Shown: piece by piece, positions 9,181 to 17,036 of the stretch
Layout of the letters: the number at the start of each line of letters is the position of its first letter
Position numbering within the stretch: position 1 is the stretch's first letter
From: JAPLDB01 sp038230515
Lineage (GTDB): Bacteria > Bacteroidota > Bacteroidia > AKYH767-A > 2013-40CM-41-45
DNA: 64,000 nt
Assembly (NCBI GenBank): GCA_038230515.1
Contig: JBBRND010000009.1
Span: 78,536 to 142,535 of the forward strand
Direction: 5' to 3'
Notes under the pieces: generated by a model
What the model was told of the DNA's origin: nothing
Seen by the model: the letters and a program-made list of their open reading frames with translations, nothing else
The model's database searches: none
Translations under genes and position numbers: made by a program

Positions 9181-10074
9181 TTAACTTTCCTTGCTTGACT
9201 TAAACAAAAATTCTTTCTCTTCGTTTGTCAAACTTCCGTATCCTGATTTGCTGATCTTGTCAAGAATTTCATCCGTGCGTTTCTGTTTTGCTTTTTTGTT
9301 CGAAACAAATTCGTCATCGCGCACTGTTCGTTTATAACTTACTTTCATTTTATTTCCGATTGAAAACATCGCAGCAATCCTATCAACTAAATTGTTGAAC
9401 CATATTGCAAGATCTCTTCCCTGTTTGAGTTGCCTGATGTAAACAAACCCAAACAGTGCACCGCCAAGATGCGCGATGTGTCCACCCGCATTGGAACCGC
9501 TTACACTAATAAGATCAAGAAGTACAGTTACAAGTGCAATGTATTTTAATGCTACCGGACCGATTAGAAAAATGCTAACGCGATATTCAGGAAGTAAAGT
9601 AGCTGCAGCCACAGTGATGGCGAGCACTCCGGCTGATGCTCCCAATGCAGAAGAAAAGGGAACAGCCGAACTGAACAACGGAAAAATATTGTAAGCAAGA
9701 ATATAAAGTATGGCTCCGCTTATTCCACCGAGAATGTATGTGCTGAATAATTTTTTACTGCCAAGATATTCCTGCAGAATTTTTCCCATCCAGAAAAGCC
9801 ACAGCATGTTGAAGAGTATGTGCATGACTTCTTCGTGATAAAACATGTAGGTAATGATTGTCCACGGTCTGGTGATTAATGTTTGAAGAGAAGCCGGAAC
9901 AGCAAGCCAATGAGATGGAATAAAAAAATCATCCATCGAAGTCATGAACAGGTGCGTCACTGCACGGAGAATTGCAAAAAACAAAAACACAAAAATGTTT
10001 GCAATCAGCAACCGTTGCAGCGTGTCCGAAGTGCGAAGTGTGTTTCTTATATTTCCTGAAAATTGTGATGCCAT
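9181..10074 (-). CDS. Rhomboid family intramembrane serine protease (copy 1)
   Basis: A 297-residue six-helix rhomboid with a C-terminal cytoplasmic tail. The HxxxN motif of helix 2 is HILFN (residues 85-89), the nucleophile is Ser147 in GASAG and the partner His202 is in AHLGG. The residue after the nucleophile is Ala rather than the usual Gly. The tail (about 225-297) is basic and matches the rhomboid-associated tail common in Bacteroidota. Rhomboids cleave membrane-spanning substrates; the substrate is unknown. A second rhomboid lies just upstream, and a heptad repeat lies 25 bp before the start codon. Confidence 0.9.
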   Translation of the reverse strand: MASQFSGNIRNTLRTSDTLQRLLIANIFVFLFFAILRAVTHLFMTSMDDFFIPSHWLAVPASLQTLITRPWTIITYMFYHEEVMHILFNMLWLFWMGKILQEYLGSKKLFSTYILGGISGAILYILAYNIFPLFSSAVPFSSALGASAGVLAITVAAATLLPEYRVSIFLIGPVALKYIALVTVLLDLISVSGSNAGGHIAHLGGALFGFVYIRQLKQGRDLAIWFNNLVDRIAAMFSIGNKMKVSYKRTVRDDEFVSNKKAKQKRTDEILDKISKSGYGSLTNEEKEFLFKSSKES

Positions 10075-10098
10075 CCGCCTGCGAAGGTAAGTTGAAAA

Positions 10099-10133
10099 AG
10101 TATCAAGTAGGGAGTAAGAAGTATTAAGAGAAA
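10099..10133. repeat. Degenerate heptad repeat (AGTAnnn x 5)
   Basis: AGTATCA, AGTAGGG, AGTAAGA, AGTATTA and AGAGAAA follow each other with an exact 7-base period, just upstream of the copy 1 rhomboid gene. Similar arrays precede both yifB copies (about 16,110-16,142 and 25,413-25,440), each on the antisense strand of the following gene. Confidence 0.6.
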
Positions 10134-10182
10134 CCTAAAACCAACTCTTAAACATCTGAACGATCAAGCTATTGAATCGAAT

Positions 10183-11049
10183 TTACGGATTAAAAAAATC
10201 ATTTCTCTTTCTCCGGTTTTGATTTCGCCAGTACATAATGGTGATGAAACCGAAAAGCAATCCACCGAGATGGGCAAAGTGAGCAACATTATCTCCCGAC
10301 ACATTTGCAATGCCGCTGAAAAGCTCAATCGCTCCGTAAATAATTACAAAATATTTTGCTTTAATCGGGAACGCGAAATAAATGTAGAGAAGATTATTCG
10401 GGAATAACATTCCGTAGGCCAGCAGGAGTCCGAATACAGCACCAGACGCGCCCACTACAACGGGAGCATTCATTACATCTCCTCTGAATTCTTTCATGAA
10501 ATCAACACTCAGCGACATGGCCTGCGCGTTGTCTGTATTGATAAGCGCGTTAAACCTCCCGATAAATTCATTGAAGTGGTTTGAAACATCAATGGAAGAA
10601 AACTTTGTGAAAGCCGCGCTGTGAGCAAAGTCCTTCAGTTTTTCGTAATCAGGATTTGCGATGTAATCATTCAGGTAAGTAAGAACGGGTTTCATTTCCA
10701 GGTAAACCACCGCCTGTTGCGACAGTGCTGCACCCAATCCGCAAATAAGATAGAAGTTCAGGAACTTTCTTCCTCCCCAAACATTTTCAAGCGCAGCGCC
10801 AAACATCCAAAGCGCAAACATGTTGAAGAAAATATGCCCCAAACTTCCGTGCATAAACATGTAGGTAATGAACTGCCACCATTTGAATTTTTCAGATTCG
10901 AAATAATGAAGACCAAGCATGTCGTTCAGATCAATTCCCCGTTGCTCGAGAACATAAGTTGCCAGAAAAAATATTCCGTTGATGATGAGAAGATTCTTTA
11001 CAACATCGGGGAGCGCATTGTATCGTGAAGGGCGGTATGAATTTTCCAT
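10183..11049 (-). CDS. Rhomboid family intramembrane serine protease (copy 2)
   Basis: A 288-residue rhomboid with the helix-2 HIFFN motif (72-76), nucleophile Ser202 in GASGA and His260 in AHLGG. Between helices 3 and 4 there is an unusually long insert of about 80 mostly polar residues (115-195), which would form a large loop. The fold and catalytic dyad are otherwise standard, so activity is expected. It sits 24 bp downstream of mutL on the same strand and 108 bp upstream of the second rhomboid gene, suggesting a mutL-rhomboid-rhomboid transcript. The two rhomboids differ strongly, so they are old paralogues. Confidence 0.9.
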   Translation of the reverse strand: MENSYRPSRYNALPDVVKNLLIINGIFFLATYVLEQRGIDLNDMLGLHYFESEKFKWWQFITYMFMHGSLGHIFFNMFALWMFGAALENVWGGRKFLNFYLICGLGAALSQQAVVYLEMKPVLTYLNDYIANPDYEKLKDFAHSAAFTKFSSIDVSNHFNEFIGRFNALINTDNAQAMSLSVDFMKEFRGDVMNAPVVVGASGAVFGLLLAYGMLFPNNLLYIYFAFPIKAKYFVIIYGAIELFSGIANVSGDNVAHFAHLGGLLFGFITIMYWRNQNRRKRNDFFNP

Positions 11050-11073
11050 GCTTGTTGCTTGCAGGTAAAAAAT

Positions 11074-12894
11074 CTATTTCTTAAAAAGTTCTTTTACCTG
11101 GACAAGGTTTAAACTCACTAACGTGGCTTTCCCATCAATACTTAAAAAAGGTTTTTCGCAACCAAAGAGTTCATCAATGAGTTGCTTCATTTCTTTTGGA
11201 GTAAGATGCTTTCCGTTTTTGATACTGCTGCTTTTTGTCATCGCCCTTATCAGTGACTCGCGTTTATCAACCTTTAACTCCTGCTGATTGTTTTTGTATT
11301 GCTCAATTAATTTTTCAATCATCCGTTTCTCATCGCCTGACTGAACATCCACTGGTGTGCCGTGAATCACAAAAGCATTTTGTCCGAACTCCTGCAAATC
11401 AAAACCAAGTGCGCGAATGTCGTCACGGATTTCTTTCAGCACCTCATAATCTCCCGCTGTAAGTTCAAGCACCTGGGGAAATAACGACTGCTGCGAAGGA
11501 CCATTTCCCGCAAGCATTATTTTCAGATATCGCTCATACAAAATCCGTTCATGCGCTGCCTGCTGATCAATCAGCATCATTCCGCTTTTTATTTGCGTTA
11601 CTATGTAGCGGTCATGCAACTGAAAAATAAATTCTCCCGTTTCTGACAAAAGTTCTTCACTCCATCTCGGTTCAAGCGAGGGAACTGTTTTTTGTTCCAT
11701 ACGCGTTTCTATCAGCGCTTCCACATCTTCTTTTATCCCTGAATAAAGATTTCTCAATTCTCTGTTTTCATTCGGAGAAATTTTTGTCCGGAATGGATTG
11801 TATTCAGTATCCACAGTAACGAAAGGAGTTTTTGGTGTCTGACTGCGCATCGTATGAGGAATATCAAAACTGCGTTCCTGCTCAAAGTCAATGGAAGGAG
11901 CAACACTGTACTGACCGAGCGCACGCTTTACCGATGCTCGCACGATGGCATACACAGAACGCTCGTCTTCAAACTTCACTTCTGTTTTTGTGGGATGTAT
12001 GTTCACATCAATTTTTGCGGGATCAATATCAAGATGCAGCCAGTAAGATGCAAACGAATCGCGTGGCAACAATTCCTCAAACGCGCCTGTGATAGCATGA
12101 TGCAGGTAACCATCTTTAATAAATCTACGGTTCACAAAAAGGTATTGTTCACCGCGTGTCTTGCGCGCAAACTGCGGCTTGCCGATGAATCCGGAAATAT
12201 TAAGAAGAGTTGTTTCCTCTTGCACAGGCACCAAGCGTTCATTGTAATTCGCACCATACAAATTCACAATGCGCTGGCGGAAATTTGAAACAGGGAAAAG
12301 AAAAACTTCCAGTCCGTTTTGATTCAGCGTCATGGAAATTTGCGGTTGCGCCAATGCTACCCTTTCAAACTCTTCAATGATGTGCCGAGCTTCAACAGGA
12401 TTTGATTTCAGAAAATTTCTTCGTGCGGGAATATTGAAGAAAAGATTTTTCACAGAAATGGAGGTGCCGCTTGCGGTGCTCACAGAAGTTTGCGATTTCA
12501 CTTCAGCACCTTCAATCATCACACACGTTCCTATTTCCTCATCATGCCTTTTTGATTTAAGTTCTACCTGTGCAATAGCAGCAATGGAAGGAAGTGCTTC
12601 ACCTCTGAAGCCCATCGTTCGTATGCTGAATAAATCTTCTGCCTTCCGGATTTTGGAAGTTGCATGTCGTTCGAAACTCATTCGCGCATCGGTCTCGCTC
12701 ATGCCGCAGCCGTTGTCAATAACCTGTATCAATGTTTTTCCGGAATCCTTAACGATGAGTTGAATGTTCGTACTTCCTGAATCCACTGCATTTTCCAAAA
12801 GTTCTTTCACAGCCGAAGCGGGTCGCTGAATTACTTCCCCCGCAGCGATCTGGTTGGCTACGGAGTCAGGAAGAAGTTGGATGATGTCGGACAT
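11074..12894 (-). CDS. mutL: DNA mismatch repair protein MutL
   Basis: At 606 residues this is a typical MutL. The N-terminal GHKL ATPase has all diagnostic motifs: ELLENAVDSGS near residue 31 (motif I), DNGCGM near 60 (motif II), RATSKI / TMGFRGEAL near 77-100 (motif III and ATP lid), followed by FFNIPARR. A Pro/Glu-rich linker (about 330-420) leads to the C-terminal dimerisation domain, where DQQAAHERILYE matches the D-Q-x-A-x2-E-x4-E metal site of endonuclease-type MutLs. MutL couples MutS mismatch recognition to strand incision and helicase loading. The start is fixed by the conserved IIQLLPDSVANQIAAGEV opening. Confidence 0.97.
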   Translation of the reverse strand: MSDIIQLLPDSVANQIAAGEVIQRPASAVKELLENAVDSGSTNIQLIVKDSGKTLIQVIDNGCGMSETDARMSFERHATSKIRKAEDLFSIRTMGFRGEALPSIAAIAQVELKSKRHDEEIGTCVMIEGAEVKSQTSVSTASGTSISVKNLFFNIPARRNFLKSNPVEARHIIEEFERVALAQPQISMTLNQNGLEVFLFPVSNFRQRIVNLYGANYNERLVPVQEETTLLNISGFIGKPQFARKTRGEQYLFVNRRFIKDGYLHHAITGAFEELLPRDSFASYWLHLDIDPAKIDVNIHPTKTEVKFEDERSVYAIVRASVKRALGQYSVAPSIDFEQERSFDIPHTMRSQTPKTPFVTVDTEYNPFRTKISPNENRELRNLYSGIKEDVEALIETRMEQKTVPSLEPRWSEELLSETGEFIFQLHDRYIVTQIKSGMMLIDQQAAHERILYERYLKIMLAGNGPSQQSLFPQVLELTAGDYEVLKEIRDDIRALGFDLQEFGQNAFVIHGTPVDVQSGDEKRMIEKLIEQYKNNQQELKVDKRESLIRAMTKSSSIKNGKHLTPKEMKQLIDELFGCEKPFLSIDGKATLVSLNLVQVKELFKK

Positions 12895-12907
12895 AGGAAA
12901 AAGTCGC

Positions 12908-12915
12908 CAAAGATA
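12908..12915 (-). promoter_or_regulatory. Possible -7 element before mutL
   Basis: On the minus strand TATCTTTG fits the Bacteroidota TAnnTTTG -7 element, 13 bases before the mutL start codon. No convincing TTG -33 element lies 19-21 bases upstream and the leader would be very short, so this is tentative. Confidence 0.3.
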
Positions 12916-13025
12916 TATTTTTCATTGCAGGAGATGCATCGCTTTTGGGAAAAAGTTATTTGCTAATCGTTGTCTGAAACAGGTATTATCAATTCGTACA
13001 TTCGTACCGATTCGTTTTTGTGCCA

Positions 13026-13787
13026 ATGTGTAGAATGATTGCCAAAGTCAGTGTTGCCCCTTCATCTATTATGGATGAGATGATGATGTGTCCTTACTCG
13101 CTGAAATATTTATCAGAGAACGGAAGACAACCCGGGGACCCCGACACCCGTGGTGAGCATAACGATGGCTCCGGAATTGCGTTTGCGAAAAACGGAAACA
13201 TCGAGGTTCATAAACGCTCGAAAGAAAATGCGTGGGATGAATCTTATCAGCAACTAATCCGATCCGCCTCTTCCAATATTTTTATTGCACACAACCGCCT
13301 TGCATCAAAAGGATTGGAGATGAAAGAGCAAGGTGCGCATCCCTTCACTATTATAGCCGCGGGAAAAATTTTTGCATTATGCCATAATGGAGGAGTGAGA
13401 ACCTACATGGAAGAAGCAAAACTAAATCACACATCCGATTCCAATATTTTTCTTCAACGGCTCATTGATAAGTCAGGAAACAATGACGTTGATTCAATTT
13501 ATCAGCGTCTTTCTTTTATTACAAATGAAACTGAATACAGTTCTCTCTGCGCTTACCTGATGACTGCTGAAGAACTTTTTGTCTGGAGAATTTACAATGA
13601 GCGCGACAAAGAAAAAATTTATTCTTTTGAAAAATACTACACGCTGTACCTGAGAATGAGAAACAACAACGTGATTTTTGCCTCTGAGCCGCTGGATGAT
13701 TTGCCGTGGATGTTGCTTGAGAATCGTTCCTTTTATTATTTACGATTAAACAGTGATCAGATTTCAACCGAATATAAAAAGATATAA
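13026..13787 (+). CDS. Class II glutamine amidotransferase (YafJ/EgtC-like)
   Basis: An N-terminal-nucleophile glutamine amidotransferase. I chose the ATG at 13026, not the in-frame GTG at 13020, because the family needs Cys directly after the initiator Met (MCRMIA), where removal of Met exposes the catalytic Cys. Other class II landmarks follow: GEHNDGSGIA near residue 44, IAHNRLAS near 84 and CHNGGV near 117. No synthase domain is attached; at 253 residues it is a stand-alone glutaminase-like domain such as YafJ. The acceptor is unknown. The next gene starts 1 bp after its stop, so the two are probably co-transcribed. Confidence 0.88.
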   Translation: MCRMIAKVSVAPSSIMDEMMMCPYSLKYLSENGRQPGDPDTRGEHNDGSGIAFAKNGNIEVHKRSKENAWDESYQQLIRSASSNIFIAHNRLASKGLEMKEQGAHPFTIIAAGKIFALCHNGGVRTYMEEAKLNHTSDSNIFLQRLIDKSGNNDVDSIYQRLSFITNETEYSSLCAYLMTAEELFVWRIYNERDKEKIYSFEKYYTLYLRMRNNNVIFASEPLDDLPWMLLENRSFYYLRLNSDQISTEYKKI

Positions 13788-13788
13788 C

Positions 13789-14016
13789 ATGTTGAAGCGT
13801 CTTCGAAAGTACATCAACATTCTTACATTGCTTTCTCTCGTTTTTTTTGTGGGAGGAATTTATATGATATTAAATGGGGAAACTTCATATGGGATGACAA
13901 TGGGCAGATACGGCAATCATGGTATCGGAACAATAAATGGATATGTGCCAATTTTCGTTGGGCTCATTTGTCTTTATTCCGGAATTGTAATTGCCGGTGG
14001 TGACAAGGAAAAATAA
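13789..14016 (+). CDS. Small two-span membrane protein
   Basis: A 75-residue protein beginning MLKRLRKY, with two hydrophobic segments (about residues 8-27 and 50-68) joined by a Gly/Tyr-rich loop. An upstream in-frame ATG (13753) would overlap the amidotransferase gene by 35 bp, so the ATG at 13789 immediately after that gene's stop is preferred. I recognise no family. The spacing suggests translational coupling with the amidotransferase. Confidence 0.65.
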   Translation: MLKRLRKYINILTLLSLVFFVGGIYMILNGETSYGMTMGRYGNHGIGTINGYVPIFVGLICLYSGIVIAGGDKEK

Positions 14017-14018
14017 GT

Positions 14019-14684
14019 TTAATGTGCGTATTCCTTCTTCAATTTATTTCCGAAAACTTTTCTGAACTTTTCCACCTTCGGTTGTATCACATAAGAGCAA
14101 TAGGGCTGATCACCATTCTGATTAAAATAATTCTGATGATAATCTTCTGCTTTGTAAAAAACGGTGTAAGGAGAAATTTCGGTTACCACCGGATTGTCAT
14201 AAACTTTTTCATCGTTGAGTTTCGTCTTGTACTCTTCTGCAATTTTCTTCTGATCAGCATTGTGATAAAAAATTACAGAGCGGTATTGAGTGCCTTCATC
14301 GTTTCCTTGCTTATTTAACTGCGTAGGGTCGTGCGATTTCCAGAATGCCTGGAGCATGTCATCATAAGATAGTTTTGTTTTGTCGTAAGTGATCTGGCAA
14401 ACTTCCGCATGACCCGTAGTGCCCTCGCATACTTCTCTGTAAGAGGGATTCTTTACATGCCCACCCGAAAAACCGGATTCAACTTTAATCACTCCATCAA
14501 GCATTTGAAACTGTGCTTCCACGCACCAGAAGCAACCTGCACCAAATGTTGCCGTGTCGAGGTTTGAAGGGTTTACTTTTTCCTGTGTCATATTACTTTT
14601 CTCCTTTTTTTCTTTTTGCTGCGCACATGAAATGATTGTAACACCGCAAAACAATGTGGTTAAGATATTTTTAATTAAAGTCAT
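14019..14684 (-). CDS. msrA: Peptide-methionine (S)-S-oxide reductase MsrA, lipoprotein
   Basis: A 221-residue MsrA. The catalytic GCFWC motif is at residues 50-54 (nucleophile Cys51). GHAEVCQITYD, a conserved AFWKSHDPTQ segment and the GTQYRS substrate-binding region follow. It carries an N-terminal lipoprotein signal whose lipobox ends at Cys20 (TIISC) and a Lys/Glu-rich linker, so it should sit on an envelope membrane facing the periplasm, repairing oxidised Met-S-sulfoxide in exported proteins. No MsrB domain is fused or adjacent. It converges with the small membrane protein gene, with 2 bp between stops. Confidence 0.96.
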   Translation of the reverse strand: MTLIKNILTTLFCGVTIISCAQQKEKKEKSNMTQEKVNPSNLDTATFGAGCFWCVEAQFQMLDGVIKVESGFSGGHVKNPSYREVCEGTTGHAEVCQITYDKTKLSYDDMLQAFWKSHDPTQLNKQGNDEGTQYRSVIFYHNADQKKIAEEYKTKLNDEKVYDNPVVTEISPYTVFYKAEDYHQNYFNQNGDQPYCSYVIQPKVEKFRKVFGNKLKKEYAH

Positions 14685-14860
14685 TTTATTTTATTTAAGC
14701 AAAGATGAATGAAATTCCCTGCACTTGTTTCCTAACAAACGGCAAAACTGAATTGTTCAGATTTCAGGAACAATGAATTTATAGTTTCATTAACAGTTTC
14801 GGAAGCAAGGAGAAGAACACATGACTTTAAACTTTGGTGTCTTCATCGTTAAACAACTTC

Positions 14861-15943
14861 TCACTTCCAGTCCGCAATAAAAAGATTCAGTTCATGAGTG
14901 CCGCCATTGTTGCGGTTGGAGCTCCAGATCAGTTTTTTTCCGTCAGGAGAAAAAACAGGAAATGCATCAAACACCTCATCGTAAGTTATCTGTTCCAGGT
15001 TGTTGCCATCAAGGTCGCAAAGCCAGAGATTAAAGTGATAACCATTTCGCACATGGTTGCTGCTGAAAATAATTTTCTTTCCGTCAGGAGTGAAGAAGGG
15101 CGCCCAGTTTGCTCCGCCAAGATGAGTGACCTGCTTCAGATTTTTTCCATCCACATCACAGGTAAAAAGTTCCATGTCAACAGGCATTACCAATCCTTCT
15201 TTCAATAAGTCCTTGTAGATTTTTATCTCTTCATCCGTTGTAGGGCGCGAAGCACGGAACACAATCTTTTTTCCGTCAGGAGAAAAGAATGCACCGCCAT
15301 CATATCCTAACCCGTTTGTAATTTGCTTCACATCGCTTCCGTCAATATTCATTGTGTAAAGTTCAGGATCACCGCTGCGCATACTTGTAAAAACAATTTT
15401 ATCTCCCTTCGGTGATAGCGTTGCTTCTGCATCATAGCCCGGAGTGTTGGTGAGTTGCTTCAGAATTTTCCCCTGCCTGTCTGCAATAAAAATATCGAAG
15501 CTGTCATAAATGGGCCATACATATTTATGATCGGCACGGGGAGCGGGTTTGGGAGGACAATCGTGACCGCTCAAATGTGTAGATGCATAAAGGATAGTAG
15601 TATCTCCGGGAAGAAAGTATGAGCAAGTAGTGCGTCCTGTTCCGGTGCTGACGAGCGATGGAGAAAAATTATCAAGCGCGGAATAATAAATCTGATCACA
15701 CTGCGTATTCCATGCGGGGTTTGTTGCCTGGAAAGTTATCATCTTGCTGTCGAAACTGAAATATGCTTCGGCATTGTCGCCACCGTTGGTTAGTTGCTTC
15801 ACATTCTTCAAATGTTTTTCCTGCGGATAATGAATCATGCCCGGAGTTTGTGCAGATGGAGGAGTTTTGATGGATTGACTTCCGGAGAAAATTGCTGTTG
15901 ATGCAAAGAAAGCTGTTAGAAATAGTTTTTTGAGTTTGTTCAT
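14861..15943 (-). CDS. TolB-like beta-propeller protein (PD40/WD40-like repeats)
   Basis: A 360-residue exported protein. Residues 1-22 are a signal peptide. The body contains at least five PD40 repeats with the F-S-P-D/K-G-x-K-I-V/I-F/W-x-S core (LSPKGDKIVFTSM, FSPDGKKIVFRAS, FTPDGKKIIFSSN, FSPDGKKLIWSSN), the motif of the TolB C-terminal propeller. The TolB N-terminal domain is absent and no tol/pal genes are near, so it is TolB-like in fold only. A role as a periplasmic peptidase-like or binding protein is possible, but no catalytic domain is seen. Confidence 0.88.
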   Translation of the reverse strand: MNKLKKLFLTAFFASTAIFSGSQSIKTPPSAQTPGMIHYPQEKHLKNVKQLTNGGDNAEAYFSFDSKMITFQATNPAWNTQCDQIYYSALDNFSPSLVSTGTGRTTCSYFLPGDTTILYASTHLSGHDCPPKPAPRADHKYVWPIYDSFDIFIADRQGKILKQLTNTPGYDAEATLSPKGDKIVFTSMRSGDPELYTMNIDGSDVKQITNGLGYDGGAFFSPDGKKIVFRASRPTTDEEIKIYKDLLKEGLVMPVDMELFTCDVDGKNLKQVTHLGGANWAPFFTPDGKKIIFSSNHVRNGYHFNLWLCDLDGNNLEQITYDEVFDAFPVFSPDGKKLIWSSNRNNGGTHELNLFIADWK

Positions 15944-16009
15944 CGGTGCGCAAAACTAAAAAATGACATGCGCGCACAGCCAAACAATCATCAACAACTA
16001 CTTTTTCTG

Positions 16010-16147
16010 ACAATACACTGACAGAACCGCCCGTTAAATCAAAATTTTCTTTTCAAAAAATTATTTCCAACTTGCCCATCGAAACGAAACCTGAAGTTTT
16101 CTTTATCTTACTACTCTATACTTACTACATTATACTCTTCTCATTCC
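16010..16147. repeat. Upstream arm of inverted yifB duplication (left)
   Basis: This region before the truncated yifB is homologous to the region before the intact copy (25,402-25,540, opposite strand). Bases 16036-16084 are identical to the complement of 25461-25509 over 49 positions. Flanking bases on both sides align with mismatches, and homology fades near 16,010. A heptad array (AGTA-type on the minus strand) covers about 16,110-16,142. Confidence 0.85.
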
Positions 16148-17036
16148 ATGCTCGTAAAAACTTTTGGCAGCCGCTGTGTTCGGCATCAGTGCAACTACGG
16201 TTACTGTTGAAGTGAACGTTAGTAAGGGCGTTAATTTTTTTCTTGTAGGTCTGCCTGACAGCGCAGTGAAGGAAAGTCAGAAGCGCATCATTGCTGCGCT
16301 GAAGAACTGCGAGTTCGAATATCCCATTAAAGAAATTACGGTGAACATGGCTCCCGCTGACATACGCAAGGAAGGTTCAGCGTATGATCTCACCATCGCC
16401 ATCGGCATACTTGCAGCAACAGGTCAGTTGAAGCAGGAGGAGATTTCGAAATACATCATCATGGGCGAAATGTCGCTCGATGGCGGCTTGCAGCCGATCA
16501 AAGGTGTGTTGCCCATTGCCATTCAGGCGCGGAAGGAAGGATATAAAGGTTTTATTCTTCCGAAGCACAATGCACGCGAAGCAGGCATCGTTAGCGAGCT
16601 TGATGTGTATGGCGTGGACAACATCAAAGAAGTGTTTGAGTTTTTTCAGAATGGTGTTCCACTGGAGAAAACTGTTGTTGATACCCGTGCAGAGTTTTAT
16701 GCGAGCCAGACAAAAATGGAATTTGATTTCAGCGATGTGAAAGGGCAGGAGAATATAAAGCGCGCGATGGAAGTTGCGGCAGCAGGCGGCCACAATTTAA
16801 TTCTCATCGGTCCGCCCGGTGCAGGAAAGACGATGCTTGCCAAGCGGCTGCCGAGTATTCTTCCTCCGCTCTCGTTGCAGGAAGCACTGGAGACTACAAA
16901 GATTCACAGCATGGCAGGAAAACTTCAGCGCGATGCATCGCTTGTTTCTGTTCGTCCGTTTCGCTCTCCGCATCATACTATCAGTGAGCTTGCGCTTTTA
17001 CGAGAGGGGGGATTTCTTTCAACCCAATTTTGCTAA
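16148..17036 (+). pseudogene. Truncated, frameshifted yifB/comM (Mg-chelatase-like AAA ATPase)
   Basis: This is the 5' part of a yifB/comM gene matching residues 1 to about 280 of the intact copy at 23,863-25,401, with protein identity near 97% and DNA identity near 85% in the stretch I compared. It is broken twice. An extra C near 16171 (GGCAGCCGCTG versus GGCAGCGCTG) shifts the frame after residue 8. Near 16,985 the sequence also departs from yifB and enters the oppositely oriented serine recombinase gene, ending at a chance stop at 17036. The Walker A motif remains; the Walker B and C-terminal third are missing. The mostly synonymous differences suggest it was functional until recently. 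Confidence 0.9.

Noticed and set aside
16164..17036. Truncated yifB copy as a functional gene from a TTG start
   Set aside because: The ATG-initiated frame is shifted and the protein lacks Walker B and the C-terminal third.
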